From contig NZ_CP085135.1 in the NCBI RefSeq assembly GCF_020616515.1, positions 1,364,001 through 1,428,000 of the forward strand: DNA of 64,000 nucleotides. Reading direction: 5' to 3'. This document shows positions 37,355 to 45,953 of this stretch, piece by piece. This DNA is from Mesorhizobium sp. PAMC28654. GTDB taxonomy: Bacteria; Pseudomonadota; Alphaproteobacteria; Rhizobiales; Rhizobiaceae. Position numbers and translations under genes: made by a program. The notes under the pieces are model-generated. The model had not been told where the DNA came from. It saw only the letters and a program-made list of their open reading frames with translations, and searched no databases. The first letter of the stretch is position 1; each line of letters starts with the position of its first letter.

Positions 37355-38620
37355 TCAGGACCGCTGCTGCCTGAGCATCGCGATCACCCGATGCACGCTC
37401 TCCAGCGTCTCGTCGATCTCGACTGACGTATTGTAGTGAGCGATGCCGATGCGCACGACGCCATGCTCGGCCGGAATGCCGAGCTGGTGGACGATCTCCC
37501 AGGCGTAGTTGTGACCCGACCACAGGAAGATGTTTTCGGCGTTCATCTGCCGAGCGATCGTTTCCGGCACGATGCCTTCCACGGTGAAAGAGACCGTCGG
37601 CACGCGATCCCCGAGCCGGTTCGGATCGGTGATGCCGTGGATGGTCAGGCCTGAAATATCGGACAGGCCGTCGATCAGCCTTTGCGCCAGCGGATTTTCG
37701 TAGGCGATCGACACTTCGAACGCTTTGGCGATCTTCTGCCTGCGCGAGCCGCCCTCGCCCGCGGCAGCGCCCAGTTCGGCAAAGTAATCTACCGCCGCCG
37801 TCAGACCGGCCATCAGTTCGATCTGTGGGGTGCCGAGTTCGAAGCGCTCCGGAAGGCCGTTGGACGAGCAGCGGCATTTGTAGAGTCTCAGACCATCGAT
37901 GACGTCGTGGCGGCCCCACAATATGCCCATGTGCGGACCGAAGAATTTGTAGGCCGAGCAAATCAGGAAATCGCAACCGAGATCATCAACATCGATCAGG
38001 CCATGCGGTGCAAATTGCACGGCATCGACATAGACCAGGGCGCCGGCGTTCCTGGCGATGGCGGTCAGCGCTTTCACGCGGTTGATCGAACCCGTCAGGT
38101 TGCTGGCATAATTCAACGCGACAAGGCGTGTCTTTTCGGACAGCAGCCCGGCCAGCGTCGCCTCTTCGACCTGCCAAGTCTTTTCGTCGAACGGTAGCCA
38201 ACGCACGACGAGGCCCAGATCTTCGGCCAGTTGCAGCCATGGCGAGACATTGCCCTCATGGTCCATGCGGGTGAGGATGATCTCGTCGCCCGGCTTCATC
38301 GTGCGGCCGAGCGTGCGCGACATGTGATAGGTCAGCGTCGTCATGTTGGCGCCGATGATGATTTCCTCAGGGCTCTTGGCGCCGAGGAAATCGGCCATGG
38401 CCTGATGCGCCTCGTCGACAACGGCCTGCGCCGCCACCGTTGTTTCGAAATAGCCGCCAAGATTGGCGTTGGTGGTGAGCAGGCAGCGCGACACCGCGTC
38501 GGCCACCGCTTGCGGCACCTGCGTGCCGGCGGGATTGTCGAGATAGATGCGGCGGCGGCCCCTGTCGGTCAGGGCAAGTGCTGGAAATTTCCCGCGCACG
38601 GCGTCGATCTGAAATGTCAT
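37355..38620 (-). CDS. Cysteine desulfurase-like class V PLP enzyme without the catalytic cysteine
   Basis: The 421-residue protein belongs to the aminotransferase class V/cysteine desulfurase-like family (VC1184-type). Lys225 in CSAYKFFGPH binds PLP, and His100 in NMTTLTYHMSR and DAVQFAPH (199-206) complete the cofactor site. In true SufS-type desulfurases the active Cys follows RTGHHC; here the matching stretch reads LWSGHNYAWEI, without Cys. It is therefore probably not a desulfurase and may act as a lyase, epimerase or aminotransferase. It converges with the deacetylase gene. Confidence 0.88.
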   Translation of the reverse strand: MTFQIDAVRGKFPALALTDRGRRRIYLDNPAGTQVPQAVADAVSRCLLTTNANLGGYFETTVAAQAVVDEAHQAMADFLGAKSPEEIIIGANMTTLTYHMSRTLGRTMKPGDEIILTRMDHEGNVSPWLQLAEDLGLVVRWLPFDEKTWQVEEATLAGLLSEKTRLVALNYASNLTGSINRVKALTAIARNAGALVYVDAVQFAPHGLIDVDDLGCDFLICSAYKFFGPHMGILWGRHDVIDGLRLYKCRCSSNGLPERFELGTPQIELMAGLTAAVDYFAELGAAAGEGGSRRQKIAKAFEVSIAYENPLAQRLIDGLSDISGLTIHGITDPNRLGDRVPTVSFTVEGIVPETIARQMNAENIFLWSGHNYAWEIVHQLGIPAEHGVVRIGIAHYNTSVEIDETLESVHRVIAMLRQQRS

Positions 38621-38656
38621 GTTTCCCCCTCAATCAATTCGGTTGGTTCGGCTGCT

Positions 38657-39724
38657 TCAAGGGCACGGATTGCCGACGCGCTGGTGCACGGCATCGACCG
38701 CTTTCTGCATCTCTTCGGTCCAAACAACGTCCGCCGAAGACAGCGCCATGTCGAGTTGCGCGACGCTGGTGGCGCCGATGATGTTCGACGTCATGAATGG
38801 GCGGCTCGACACATAGGCGTTGGCGAACAGCGCCGGCTCCATGCCGAAGGAGCGCGCAAGTTCGTTGTACTCGAGCAGCGCTTGCGCCGCATTGAGCGTC
38901 TCGTAACGCTGGCCGCGATTGAACAGCTGCGAACGCGAGCCTTGCGGTCGCGCGCCATGGTCATACTTGCCGGTCAGATAGCCCTGCGCCAGCGGCGAAT
39001 AGGCGAGCAGCGACACCTCTTCCCGCTCGCAGACCTCGGCCAGGTTCACCTCGAAGGTGCGGTTGACGAGATTGTAGGCATTCTGGATCGACGCGACGCG
39101 AGGACCGCCCCCTTTGTCGCTCTCGGCAAGGAAACGCATCACGCCCCACGAATTCTCGTTCGACAGGCCGAAATGACGGATCTTGCCGAGCTTCACCAGT
39201 TCATCGAATACCGCAAGCGTCTCGGCGATCGGCGTCTCGTCGCTCGGCGCTCCAACGGAATCGGAGCGTGGCGCTACGGCGCCGATGCGTGTCGGGTTGG
39301 CCCCCCAGGGTATGTCTCGTTCCGGCCAGTGAATCTGATAGAGGTCAAGATAGTCGGTGCCGAGCTTGGCCAGCGATTTGTCGACGGCGTCAAAAATATC
39401 GGCGCGCACAAGTTGCGACGGCCTGTCGCCGCGAAACCACGTGTTGGCGGTACGGCCGACGACTTTCGAGGCCAGGATGACCTTGTCGCGGTTTCCCTTG
39501 GCCTTCATCCAGCTGCCGATGATCTTCTCGGTCCGCCCTTGTGTCTCCGCCTTGGGCGGGATCGGGTAGAGTTCGGCGGTGTCGATGAAATTGACCCCGC
39601 GCGAAAAGGCCAGGTCCATCTGGGCATGCCCTTCCGCTTCCGTGTTCTGCTGGCCCCAGGTCATCGAACCCAGGCAAATCTGGGTGACAAGAAGATCGGT
39701 CCGACCAAGACGGCGTTTGTGCAT
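38657..39724 (-). CDS. Aldo/keto reductase (Tas-like)
   Basis: The 355-residue protein is an aldo/keto reductase with Asp48 and Tyr53 in DTAELYP, Lys87 in ILASKVVGR, and the Tas-type insertion around the long PAETQGRTE-like loop (PIPPKAETQGRTEKIIGSW). Tas-like members reduce aldehydes with NADPH; the substrate is unknown. ATG 39724 matches the family start (MHKRRLGRTDL); the open frame extends 19 codons further. It lies 36 bases upstream of the class V PLP gene on the same strand and may be cotranscribed with it. Confidence 0.92.
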   Translation of the reverse strand: MHKRRLGRTDLLVTQICLGSMTWGQQNTEAEGHAQMDLAFSRGVNFIDTAELYPIPPKAETQGRTEKIIGSWMKAKGNRDKVILASKVVGRTANTWFRGDRPSQLVRADIFDAVDKSLAKLGTDYLDLYQIHWPERDIPWGANPTRIGAVAPRSDSVGAPSDETPIAETLAVFDELVKLGKIRHFGLSNENSWGVMRFLAESDKGGGPRVASIQNAYNLVNRTFEVNLAEVCEREEVSLLAYSPLAQGYLTGKYDHGARPQGSRSQLFNRGQRYETLNAAQALLEYNELARSFGMEPALFANAYVSSRPFMTSNIIGATSVAQLDMALSSADVVWTEEMQKAVDAVHQRVGNPCP

Positions 39725-39843
39725 GGAATATTCTCCGACGGGGAATCTTGGGCGCGACGGCGCGGGAAGGAGCCCGAGCATAGTCGAAAGCCCGGACCTT
39801 CTCCAAGCCCGGAACCGCGCCGATATCGCAATTTTGCAGAGTT

Positions 39844-40302
39844 TTAGCGCCTCACGCCGGCCAGTGCCCGCCGCTTGGCTTCGTCGATCAGCATGTTGGC
39901 CACCTGCATGCGGACCATGGCGCGCTGGCGCAGATGCGGGGCGACACGATCAGGGTGGTTCGAGAAGGCGAAGCTGCGGCGGATGCGACCGAAATCGGCT
40001 GCCTGCTTCGGCTGGTTGAGGCCAAGTTCGACCGCGATCGATTCGGGATCGATCGGCGGCAGTCTCTCCTCGGGATTTGGTTCTTCATCGGCGAGCGTCA
40101 GCTTTGCATGATCGAGCAGTGCCGCGAACTCGCTCGCCAGGTCGGCACCCGATTCGCGGTACTCGGCGGTGAATGTATCGCCGGAAACCTTGATGCGGCC
40201 CGAGTGGAGTTCGTCCGCTACCGAAAGGTAGTCGAAGGGAATGGAAGGACGAGCACCGACTTCATCGATCTTGTCGGAAACGACGAAGAGATCGTCGAGC
40301 AA
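39844..40302 (-). CDS. Hypothetical protein with C-terminal J-domain-like HPD motif
   Basis: The 152-residue protein ends in FGRIRRSFAFSNHPDRVAPH (about 104-123) followed by a basic helix. The HPD at 116-118 between two helices is the hallmark of DnaJ domains, which stimulate Hsp70 ATPases. The first 100 residues have no recognised domain, and the usual longer J-domain is not complete. No ATG is available; TTG 40302 is used because the frame is closed by a stop about 22 codons upstream and has no better start. Role unknown; a DnaK cochaperone is a possibility. Confidence 0.7.
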   Translation of the reverse strand: MLDDLFVVSDKIDEVGARPSIPFDYLSVADELHSGRIKVSGDTFTAEYRESGADLASEFAALLDHAKLTLADEEPNPEERLPPIDPESIAVELGLNQPKQAADFGRIRRSFAFSNHPDRVAPHLRQRAMVRMQVANMLIDEAKRRALAGVRR

Positions 40303-40468
40303 CGAAGCAAAATCCCGCTTGGCTCCGGTACCGATGTCAGCCTCCCCCTGTCACAAGTCCGCGCATCATGGATGCACACGTCGAACATATAGGACCGGCT
40401 CGTTAAAAATGAATGCCAATGATCTTAAGAGTTTGGCCGTTTCCTCATTCAGAATGGGCACCCCTGAT

Positions 40469-40500
40469 AAAAAGCCGGACTGCACTTTCATGCAGTCCGG
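40469..40500 (-). terminator. Rho-independent terminator (minus strand)
   Basis: A perfect 10-bp stem, CCGGACTGCA (40475-40484) with TGCAGTCCGG (40491-40500), has a 6-base loop. Read on the minus strand it is followed by C and then TTTTT (40473-40469). The next gene downstream on that strand starts at 40302. The nearest annotated gene upstream on that strand is the DUF1993 gene, ending at 40924, so the terminator serves either a long 3' end of that transcript or an unannotated RNA. Confidence 0.75.
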
Positions 40501-40600
40501 AATTCGCCAGGAGTGGCGAGGAAAAACCGGCCATGTGCCAGCGTTAAAGCATACGGTCCGTGCACCGTGGAAGTTTCGTTTGGCTCGAAAAATAAAAATG
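40469..40600 (-). ncRNA. Candidate small RNA upstream of the terminator
   Basis: On the minus strand the terminator is preceded at once by a second hairpin, CGCCA-CTCC-TGGCG (40518-40505). A CUCC sequence exposed in a loop is a common targeting feature of alphaproteobacterial trans-acting small RNAs, since it can pair with ribosome-binding sites. No protein-coding gene explains the terminator nearby. The 5' end is unknown; 40600 is only a guess and no promoter was identified. The rest of the 40303-40703 gap holds nothing else recognised. Confidence 0.35.
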
Positions 40601-40703
40601 GAAAAATCAGCAGGGCATGGCAGCCATGCAAATGCTGCGCTGCACAATTGTCACGATTGACCTATATTCGGGCTTCGGGAGGACCAACAAAGGAGCCTGA
40701 ATC

Positions 40704-40868
40704 GTGGGGTTCTTCACTGAAATGTTCGCCCGCCCGCGTCCGCAGGAGCACCTGCGTTATCGCGCGGCCCTTTCGCTGCTTCACTCAATGAGCAGCGCAG
40801 ACCGTGCCGACATCGGCATCAAGCCGGCCGATTTCCCGCGCATCGCCCGCGAAATGTCCCTGCGCTAA
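40704..40868 (+). CDS. DUF1127-like small protein
   Basis: The 54-residue protein starts with a GTG, AGGAG lying about 9 bases upstream. Its C-terminal half (HSMSSADRADIGIKPADFPR) has the short helix-turn-helix-like pattern of DUF1127/YjiS proteins, in which an LxxADIG-type sequence is conserved. Some alphaproteobacterial members are small regulators that interact with RNA and affect phosphate, carbon or stress responses; the role of this one is unknown. A second DUF1127 gene lies at 61467-61712. Confidence 0.75.
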   Translation: MGFFTEMFARPRPQEHLRYRAALSLLHSMSSADRADIGIKPADFPRIAREMSLR

Positions 40869-40923
40869 GGCGACAGGGAGCGTGAGGTTTCCCGGCAGAA
40901 CCAGGAAACCTCACTATCTGCCT

Positions 40924-41430
40924 TCAACGCGCCCCGAGGAACGTCGCCTTGCCCAATGGCACGCCATTATGGCGCAGGATGTCGTAGGCCGTGGTCAGGT
41001 GAAAATAGAAATTGGGCATGGCCAGATGCAGCAGATACTGCATGCCGCCCATGGATATCTCGCGCCCACCAAGCTTCAGATCGATCATCTTGTCGTCGGA
41101 GCCATCGATATCGGCGGCCGAGAATGTCGCCAGATGGGCGACCGTCTTGGCAATGCGCGCTTCGAGATCGGCAAAGCTTGCCTCGCTATCCTCATATTTC
41201 GGCACGTCAAGCCCGGCCAACCGCGACGGCGCGCCTTTGGCATGGTCGGTCGCGATCTGGACCTGCCGGGTCAGCGCGTACATGTCGGGCGCCAGGCGAG
41301 AGGTCAAAAACACCTGCGGGTCGATCTTGCGCTCGATGGCATTCTGTTCGGCCGTCGCCAGCACTGTGGAAAGTGCCTTCAGCCTGGCCGAGAACACCGG
41401 CACGGACGCCTCATACATCGATATCGTCAA
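40924..41430 (-). CDS. DUF1993 family protein
   Basis: The 168-residue protein has the DUF1993 family opening MTISMYEASVPVFSARLKAL and the conserved RLAPDMYALTRQVQIATDHA. The fold is a four-helix bundle related to DinB proteins; no activity is established. TTG 41430 is chosen as start because GGAG lies 7 bases upstream and it gives the family N-terminus; ATG 41418 is four codons further in. It is transcribed alone. Confidence 0.88.
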   Translation of the reverse strand: MTISMYEASVPVFSARLKALSTVLATAEQNAIERKIDPQVFLTSRLAPDMYALTRQVQIATDHAKGAPSRLAGLDVPKYEDSEASFADLEARIAKTVAHLATFSAADIDGSDDKMIDLKLGGREISMGGMQYLLHLAMPNFYFHLTTAYDILRHNGVPLGKATFLGAR

Positions 41431-41569
41431 TTGAATTCTCCTATGGGCTGGAACGCCGGACGGGACGTAGCGCCTTCCCGTTCGATTTTTCAAGCTTGTG
41501 CAAATCAGCGCGTCACCACGTCGCCGCAATCCCCGTGGTAGACTCTCAGCATCGAGGTGGAGATTGCCG

Positions 41570-42619
41570 ATGAAACGCGCCCTTTTCGCAGCGACTGCTT
41601 TTTGCTCCCTTGCGGTTGTCGGCCAGACCGCGCACGCCGCAGACGCCCCCTATGTCGACGACAGGACGGATGCGACAACGGTTATCCATTCGCTTTACAG
41701 CGCCATCAACCGGCATGAATTCTCGCGTGCCTGGAGCTATTTCGGAGAAACAAAGCCGGCTAAAGACTTCGATACATTTGTCAAAGGTTACGATGGCACC
41801 GAAACCGTCGACGTGAAAACCGGTGCGGTATCCGAAGATGGAGCAGCCGGCAGCATCTACTACGCCGTTCCCGTCGCCATTCGCGCCAAAGCCAAGGATG
41901 GCAGCGAAAAGGTCTTTGCCGGCTGCTACACGGTGCGCCAGGTCAACGCGCAGATCCAGGAGCCGCCGTTCGACCCCATCCATATCGAAAAGGGCGAACT
42001 GAAGCCGGCGACAGCCGCCTTCGACGAAGCCGTGCCGGTAAGCTGTGGTGACGGACCGCCGCCACCGAAAAAGGACGCGGCGCTGGAGCAGGCCAAGAAG
42101 GCATTTGCCGCCACCTATGGCGACCAATGCGACAAGGAAATGCCTGGCGGCGGTCCTCGCGGAGAGCCGGATGCCTACAGCCTTCACTACAGGGATGCGG
42201 GCGCGGCGGCCAGCGACCCCGACCGCGAGACACGATTGTTCCGCTTCTTCTGCTCAATGGCCGCCTACAATGAAAGCTCGGTCTATTACGTCGCCGACGA
42301 CGTAGCGGGCGTGCGGCAATTGCAGTTCGCCGCACCGACACTCGACATCCACTATGAAAACAACAACAGCGAAGGCAAGGTGCAGGCGATCAACATCATC
42401 GGCTTCCAGACCGATGACCAGGCCATCAATTCCGAATACGACGACGCCACGAAAACCATCACGTCCTTCACCAAATGGCGCGGCGTGGGCGATGCGTCGT
42501 CAACCGGCACCTATCTGTTCCGCAACGGCAGTTTCTCGCTGGTACAGTATGATGTCGATGCGTCCTATGACGGCGAGGTCAACCCGCAGACCATTCTCGA
42601 CTACAATACCGCCCCATGA
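41570..42619 (+). CDS. DUF1176 family exported protein
   Basis: The 349-residue protein has a signal peptide (MKRALFAATAFCSLAVVGQT, cleavage after AHA-ADA) and appears to have two halves. The first 150 residues form a domain of unknown type with Cys at about 124 and 163. The C-terminal half has the DUF1176 pattern with a repeated acidic GEPDAYSLHYRD and VYYVADDVAGVRQLQFAAP. Periplasmic location is inferred. GGAG precedes ATG 41570 at normal distance. Function is unknown. Confidence 0.8.
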   Translation: MKRALFAATAFCSLAVVGQTAHAADAPYVDDRTDATTVIHSLYSAINRHEFSRAWSYFGETKPAKDFDTFVKGYDGTETVDVKTGAVSEDGAAGSIYYAVPVAIRAKAKDGSEKVFAGCYTVRQVNAQIQEPPFDPIHIEKGELKPATAAFDEAVPVSCGDGPPPPKKDAALEQAKKAFAATYGDQCDKEMPGGGPRGEPDAYSLHYRDAGAAASDPDRETRLFRFFCSMAAYNESSVYYVADDVAGVRQLQFAAPTLDIHYENNNSEGKVQAINIIGFQTDDQAINSEYDDATKTITSFTKWRGVGDASSTGTYLFRNGSFSLVQYDVDASYDGEVNPQTILDYNTAP

Positions 42620-42652
42620 TGGTGCAGCAGCGTGGCGCGACCGACGGGTTTG

Positions 42653-43555
42653 TCACGGCGCTTTCGACAGCATCCAGTTGAGCGTGCCGCGCCAGTCGGT
42701 CATGCGGATCGGTGTGCCATGGGTGCCCGTCTCGAATCGGACAAAGCGGGTCGGATAGGTCTTGGATTTGGCCAGGATGGAGCGGAAAAAAGCCTCCTGG
42801 TTCGCCACCGGAAAAACCACGTCATGGCTGCCCTGACCGAAGAAGACCGGCACCCGGCGCTTGAAGGCTGGGCTGGAGAAGAAGCTTTCGTCCCATAGCG
42901 AGCCAAGCAGCAGCAGGCCATTGATGCGCCCGCCTGTGTCCTTGCGGGCGGCGATCTTCCAGCACAAGGCGCCGCCCATCGAGCCGCAAGCGACGAAGAT
43001 TTTCGCGCCCGGCGACTGTTCGGCATAATGATCAATCAATGCCGCGACTTGCGCGGCGCCTGTGTCACCGAAATCGGGGAAATCCGGCGACAGATAAAGG
43101 CCGTCATTCTGGGCCATCAGATTCTTCAGCCGGTTGAAATTGCCCCCGAAGGTGAAGTCGTCAACGCCCTGCTTGCGGCTGCCGCCCTGCCCGTGAAGGT
43201 ACAGAACGATGATCCCGGCGCCCTCGGTCTTGCCGACTGCGACGTGTTTGACATCGCCCACATCTGTCTTCAACGACAGGTCCTGCTGCACCTTGCGAAC
43301 GCTCGTATCGGTATATTGTGCATGCACCCGGCGCTCGGGAACCTCATCGCGGGCGTTGATGTCGCGCATTTCCCGATAGTCGAAGACCGTATAAGCGCCA
43401 TTGTTGTCCGACGAGAGCTTGGCCGGATAGGCGAAGAGGTCATCCTTGAAGGGTTTTAGCGTCAGCGTCTGACCTTGGGCGACAGACGACAACAACGCCG
43501 TAACGGCCAGGAAGACACAGAAAGATCGGAGGCGAGAAAACATGCCAGCAGGCAT
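42653..43555 (-). CDS. Exported alpha/beta hydrolase
   Basis: The 300-residue protein has a signal peptide (SFCVFLAVTALLSSVAQG) and an alpha/beta hydrolase domain: IIVLYLHGQGGSRKQG for the oxyanion hole, Ser192 in VACGSMGGALCW, an Asp in FGQGSHDVVF and a His in FETGTHGTPI. It probably acts as a periplasmic esterase of unknown substrate. ATG 43555 is used; ATG 43543 four codons in is equally possible as neither has a clear ribosome-binding site. It converges with the DUF1176 gene. Confidence 0.87.
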   Translation of the reverse strand: MPAGMFSRLRSFCVFLAVTALLSSVAQGQTLTLKPFKDDLFAYPAKLSSDNNGAYTVFDYREMRDINARDEVPERRVHAQYTDTSVRKVQQDLSLKTDVGDVKHVAVGKTEGAGIIVLYLHGQGGSRKQGVDDFTFGGNFNRLKNLMAQNDGLYLSPDFPDFGDTGAAQVAALIDHYAEQSPGAKIFVACGSMGGALCWKIAARKDTGGRINGLLLLGSLWDESFFSSPAFKRRVPVFFGQGSHDVVFPVANQEAFFRSILAKSKTYPTRFVRFETGTHGTPIRMTDWRGTLNWMLSKAP

Positions 43556-43576
43556 GCGTAATTCGGCTTGGGTTTG

Positions 43577-45187
43577 TCAATCCTGCAGCACGCCGCCGGC
43601 GTCTTCTAGTGCTTCGCGGGTGTCGACATCGACTGACGCCCCCTCGCCGATCTCGACATCGATCACGTCGAGCCCTCCGGCCTCGACCAGATGGCGGGCG
43701 CCGGTATCGCCCTCGAGATGAGCGATCGCCGGAAACAGGGAGCGCGGCAGCAGAACCGGGTTGCCACGGCGACCGTCGTGCGAGGCGCGAACCACCGAAT
43801 TGCCTCCAGCCTTGCGGAACGCATCGATCAGCCTGTCGAGATCGGCGGATGACACGCCCGGCATGTCGCCGAGGACTATCATGGCACCAGCGACATCGCC
43901 TCCAACTCGGGCAATCCCCGCTTTCAGCGACGTCGACAGGCCCTCGGCGAAGTCCGGATTGTCGGCGAAGGCCAGTTCAAGCCCGGACAGCGCGGCGTGT
44001 ACGCGCTCGCGTTGATGTCCCGTAACGACAATCGTGCCTGATGACTTCGAGCCGAGCGCGCGCTCGACGGTGCGGCGTACCAGCGGCTTGCCGTCGAACA
44101 GCGCCATCAGCTTGTTCGGTCCACCCATGCGGCTCGACCGACCGGCGGCCAGAAGCACGATATCGACATTGAGTGGGGCTTTGGCCGGCAGCGGTTCGCG
44201 CGGCTGCGGCCGCGTCGGAATCTCCATCAACAGTCCTCCGACGCCCATGCCGGCAATATCCTTGGCCGTCACATCGAGACCGGCAATCAGACGGTCCAGC
44301 ACCCAGTCGAAGCCATTCTCCTTGGGACTGCGGGCGCATCCTGGCGCGCCGATGACACGCTTGCCGGCAAGGGTTCCCAGCACCAGAAGATTGCCGGGAT
44401 CGACCGGCATGCCGGCGCGAATGACGGTCCCGCCCGCCTTCTCGATCGCCGCCGGAACGACGTCGTTGAAATCGCTCATCGCGGACGCGCCGAAGATGAC
44501 GACCATGTCGTTGTCGGCAGCCAGCGAGGCCGCGGCCTCCGCAACCGGCTCGATCTCATGTGGCGTCCGGCGCTCTGTCGTCAGCCTGCCGCCCGAGCGG
44601 GCCAGACGTGCTTCGGTGACGCGCAGCGTCTTGTCGAGCACGCTGGATTTGATGCCAGGCAGAACCGTCTGGATGACGCCGACACGCACCGGCTGATAGG
44701 CGTTGACGGCGAAAATCTCGCCGCCGCCGCAGATTTTCGTCACCGCATCGACCAGCGACGAAGCGACAGCAAAGGGGATGATCTTCACGGTTGCGACCAT
44801 CTGTCCGTTTTCGACCGGCGCATGCTGGGCCAATGTGGCGATGGTGATGGTCGCATCGACAGCGTTGATCGCATCGATCATCGCGGCATTGACGGTGAAG
44901 ATGCCCGCCGCCCTGGCGTAGAGATTGACACGGCCGGTCGCCGCGGCATTCGCCTCGATGTTGCGATGGACCATGCTTTCGGCGATCGTCCGCGCGGCGG
45001 CGTCCTCGCCTAGATCATCCGCGCTAAGCACAGCCGCGACGATGCGCGAAACACCGGAAGCCTTCAGCAGGGCGACGTCGGCCGCACTCAGCTTGTGCGC
45101 CTTGCGAAAACGTCGTTCTCCGGCTGTAGTGGCATGCGCCAGCACCGCACCCTCGGCCGCCTCGATCGGGATCGGGCCAAACTTCAC
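43577..45187 (-). CDS. Molybdopterin-binding / MobA-like nucleotidyltransferase fusion protein
   Basis: The 536-residue protein has two domains. Residues 1-330 form a MoeA/CinA-like molybdopterin-binding domain (KFGPIPIEAAEGAVLAHATT and VVIFGASAMSDFNDVVPAAI). The C-terminal 200 residues form a MobA/MocA-like nucleotidyltransferase (IVLLAAGRSSRMGGPNKLMA). It probably attaches CMP to molybdopterin to make the cytosine dinucleotide cofactor of xanthine oxidase-family enzymes. The GTG start at 45187 overlaps the XdhC stop as GTGA. It is the last gene of the maturation operon. Confidence 0.9.
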   Translation of the reverse strand: MKFGPIPIEAAEGAVLAHATTAGERRFRKAHKLSAADVALLKASGVSRIVAAVLSADDLGEDAAARTIAESMVHRNIEANAAATGRVNLYARAAGIFTVNAAMIDAINAVDATITIATLAQHAPVENGQMVATVKIIPFAVASSLVDAVTKICGGGEIFAVNAYQPVRVGVIQTVLPGIKSSVLDKTLRVTEARLARSGGRLTTERRTPHEIEPVAEAAASLAADNDMVVIFGASAMSDFNDVVPAAIEKAGGTVIRAGMPVDPGNLLVLGTLAGKRVIGAPGCARSPKENGFDWVLDRLIAGLDVTAKDIAGMGVGGLLMEIPTRPQPREPLPAKAPLNVDIVLLAAGRSSRMGGPNKLMALFDGKPLVRRTVERALGSKSSGTIVVTGHQRERVHAALSGLELAFADNPDFAEGLSTSLKAGIARVGGDVAGAMIVLGDMPGVSSADLDRLIDAFRKAGGNSVVRASHDGRRGNPVLLPRSLFPAIAHLEGDTGARHLVEAGGLDVIDVEIGEGASVDVDTREALEDAGGVLQD

Positions 45188-45888
45188 GCCGCGACGCCCT
45201 TGGCCTGCAGACCGCGCGCACGGAAGGCGTGGACAACCTGCGCCAGCACCGCAACGGCGATCTCGGCAGGGCTCGCCGCGCCGATATCGAGGCCGATCGG
45301 CGCATGGATACGCGCGATCTGCTCCGCGGTAGCGCCCAAAGCCAGCAGGCGTTCGACCCGTTTTGCGTGGGTCTTGCGGCTGCCAAGCGCTCCAACATAG
45401 AAGCAATTGGCGTCAAGCGCGGCTTTCAGCGCGAAATCGTCGATCTTCGGATCATGGGTGACGGCGGCCAGCGCCGTATAGCTGTCGAGCGGCTGGCGCT
45501 TCAGGACATCCTCGGGCCATTCGGCGTGGAGCGCGACGTCGGGAAAACGGTCAGGTGTCGCAAAGGCCGTTCGCGGATCGATGATCTCGACCGGATAGCC
45601 GGCAATTTTCGCCATAGGCGCCAGCGCCTGGCTGATATGAACAGCGCCAATGACAATCAGACGCGGCCGCGGCAGATGCGCGTTGAGGAAAAAGGTGCGA
45701 CCTTCCGCTTCGACCGAGCCCGAATTGCCGGTGCGAAACGCCTTGGCGATCGCGGCCCCCAGATCGCCGGCGACTTGGTCGCCTTCGCGCACAATGCGAT
45801 CGCGGCCATCGCCAAGGTCGGTGACCAAAATCGCCGCACGACGGGCTTGGCGTTCAGCGTTCAGTGTTTTTAGCGCATAGGGGTCCAT
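45184..45888 (-). CDS. XdhC family maturation protein (C-terminal Rossmann part)
   Basis: The 234-residue protein corresponds to the C-terminal Rossmann half of XdhC/CoxF proteins: LIVIGAVHISQALAPMAKIA binds a nucleotide or cofactor, followed by EIIDPRTAFATPDRFP and NCFYVGALGSRKTHAKRVER. XdhC-type proteins sulfurate and insert the molybdenum cofactor into molybdo-hydroxylases. The N-terminal half is encoded separately by the gene at 45954-46298, so XdhC is split into two polypeptides here. Confidence 0.9.
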   Translation of the reverse strand: MDPYALKTLNAERQARRAAILVTDLGDGRDRIVREGDQVAGDLGAAIAKAFRTGNSGSVEAEGRTFFLNAHLPRPRLIVIGAVHISQALAPMAKIAGYPVEIIDPRTAFATPDRFPDVALHAEWPEDVLKRQPLDSYTALAAVTHDPKIDDFALKAALDANCFYVGALGSRKTHAKRVERLLALGATAEQIARIHAPIGLDIGAASPAEIAVAVLAQVVHAFRARGLQAKGVAA

Positions 45889-45904
45889 TGGGAATTCTCT
45901 TTTT

Positions 45905-45953
45905 TGAGCATGATCTTATCCAAAAACCGGTTCCCACTTTCTGGGATCATGCT
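45905..45953. repeat. Rhizobial palindromic repeat (GAGCATGATC type)
   Basis: AGCATGATC (45907-45915) and GATCATGCT (45945-45953) are perfect inverted ends around AAAACCGGTTCCCACTTT. This matches a short palindromic element that recurs in large numbers between rhizobial genes. It lies between the two halves of the split xdhC and ends directly at the stop codon of the upstream half. Confidence 0.85.

Noticed and set aside
38231..39847. Plus-strand open frame of about 538 codons opposite the class V PLP and aldo/keto reductase genes
   Set aside because: Both genes beneath it have full catalytic motifs; the plus frame shows no family features.
40366..40647. Minus-strand 93-codon frame over the terminator region
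   Set aside because: It reads straight through the intrinsic terminator hairpin, lacks a ribosome-binding site and has no family features.
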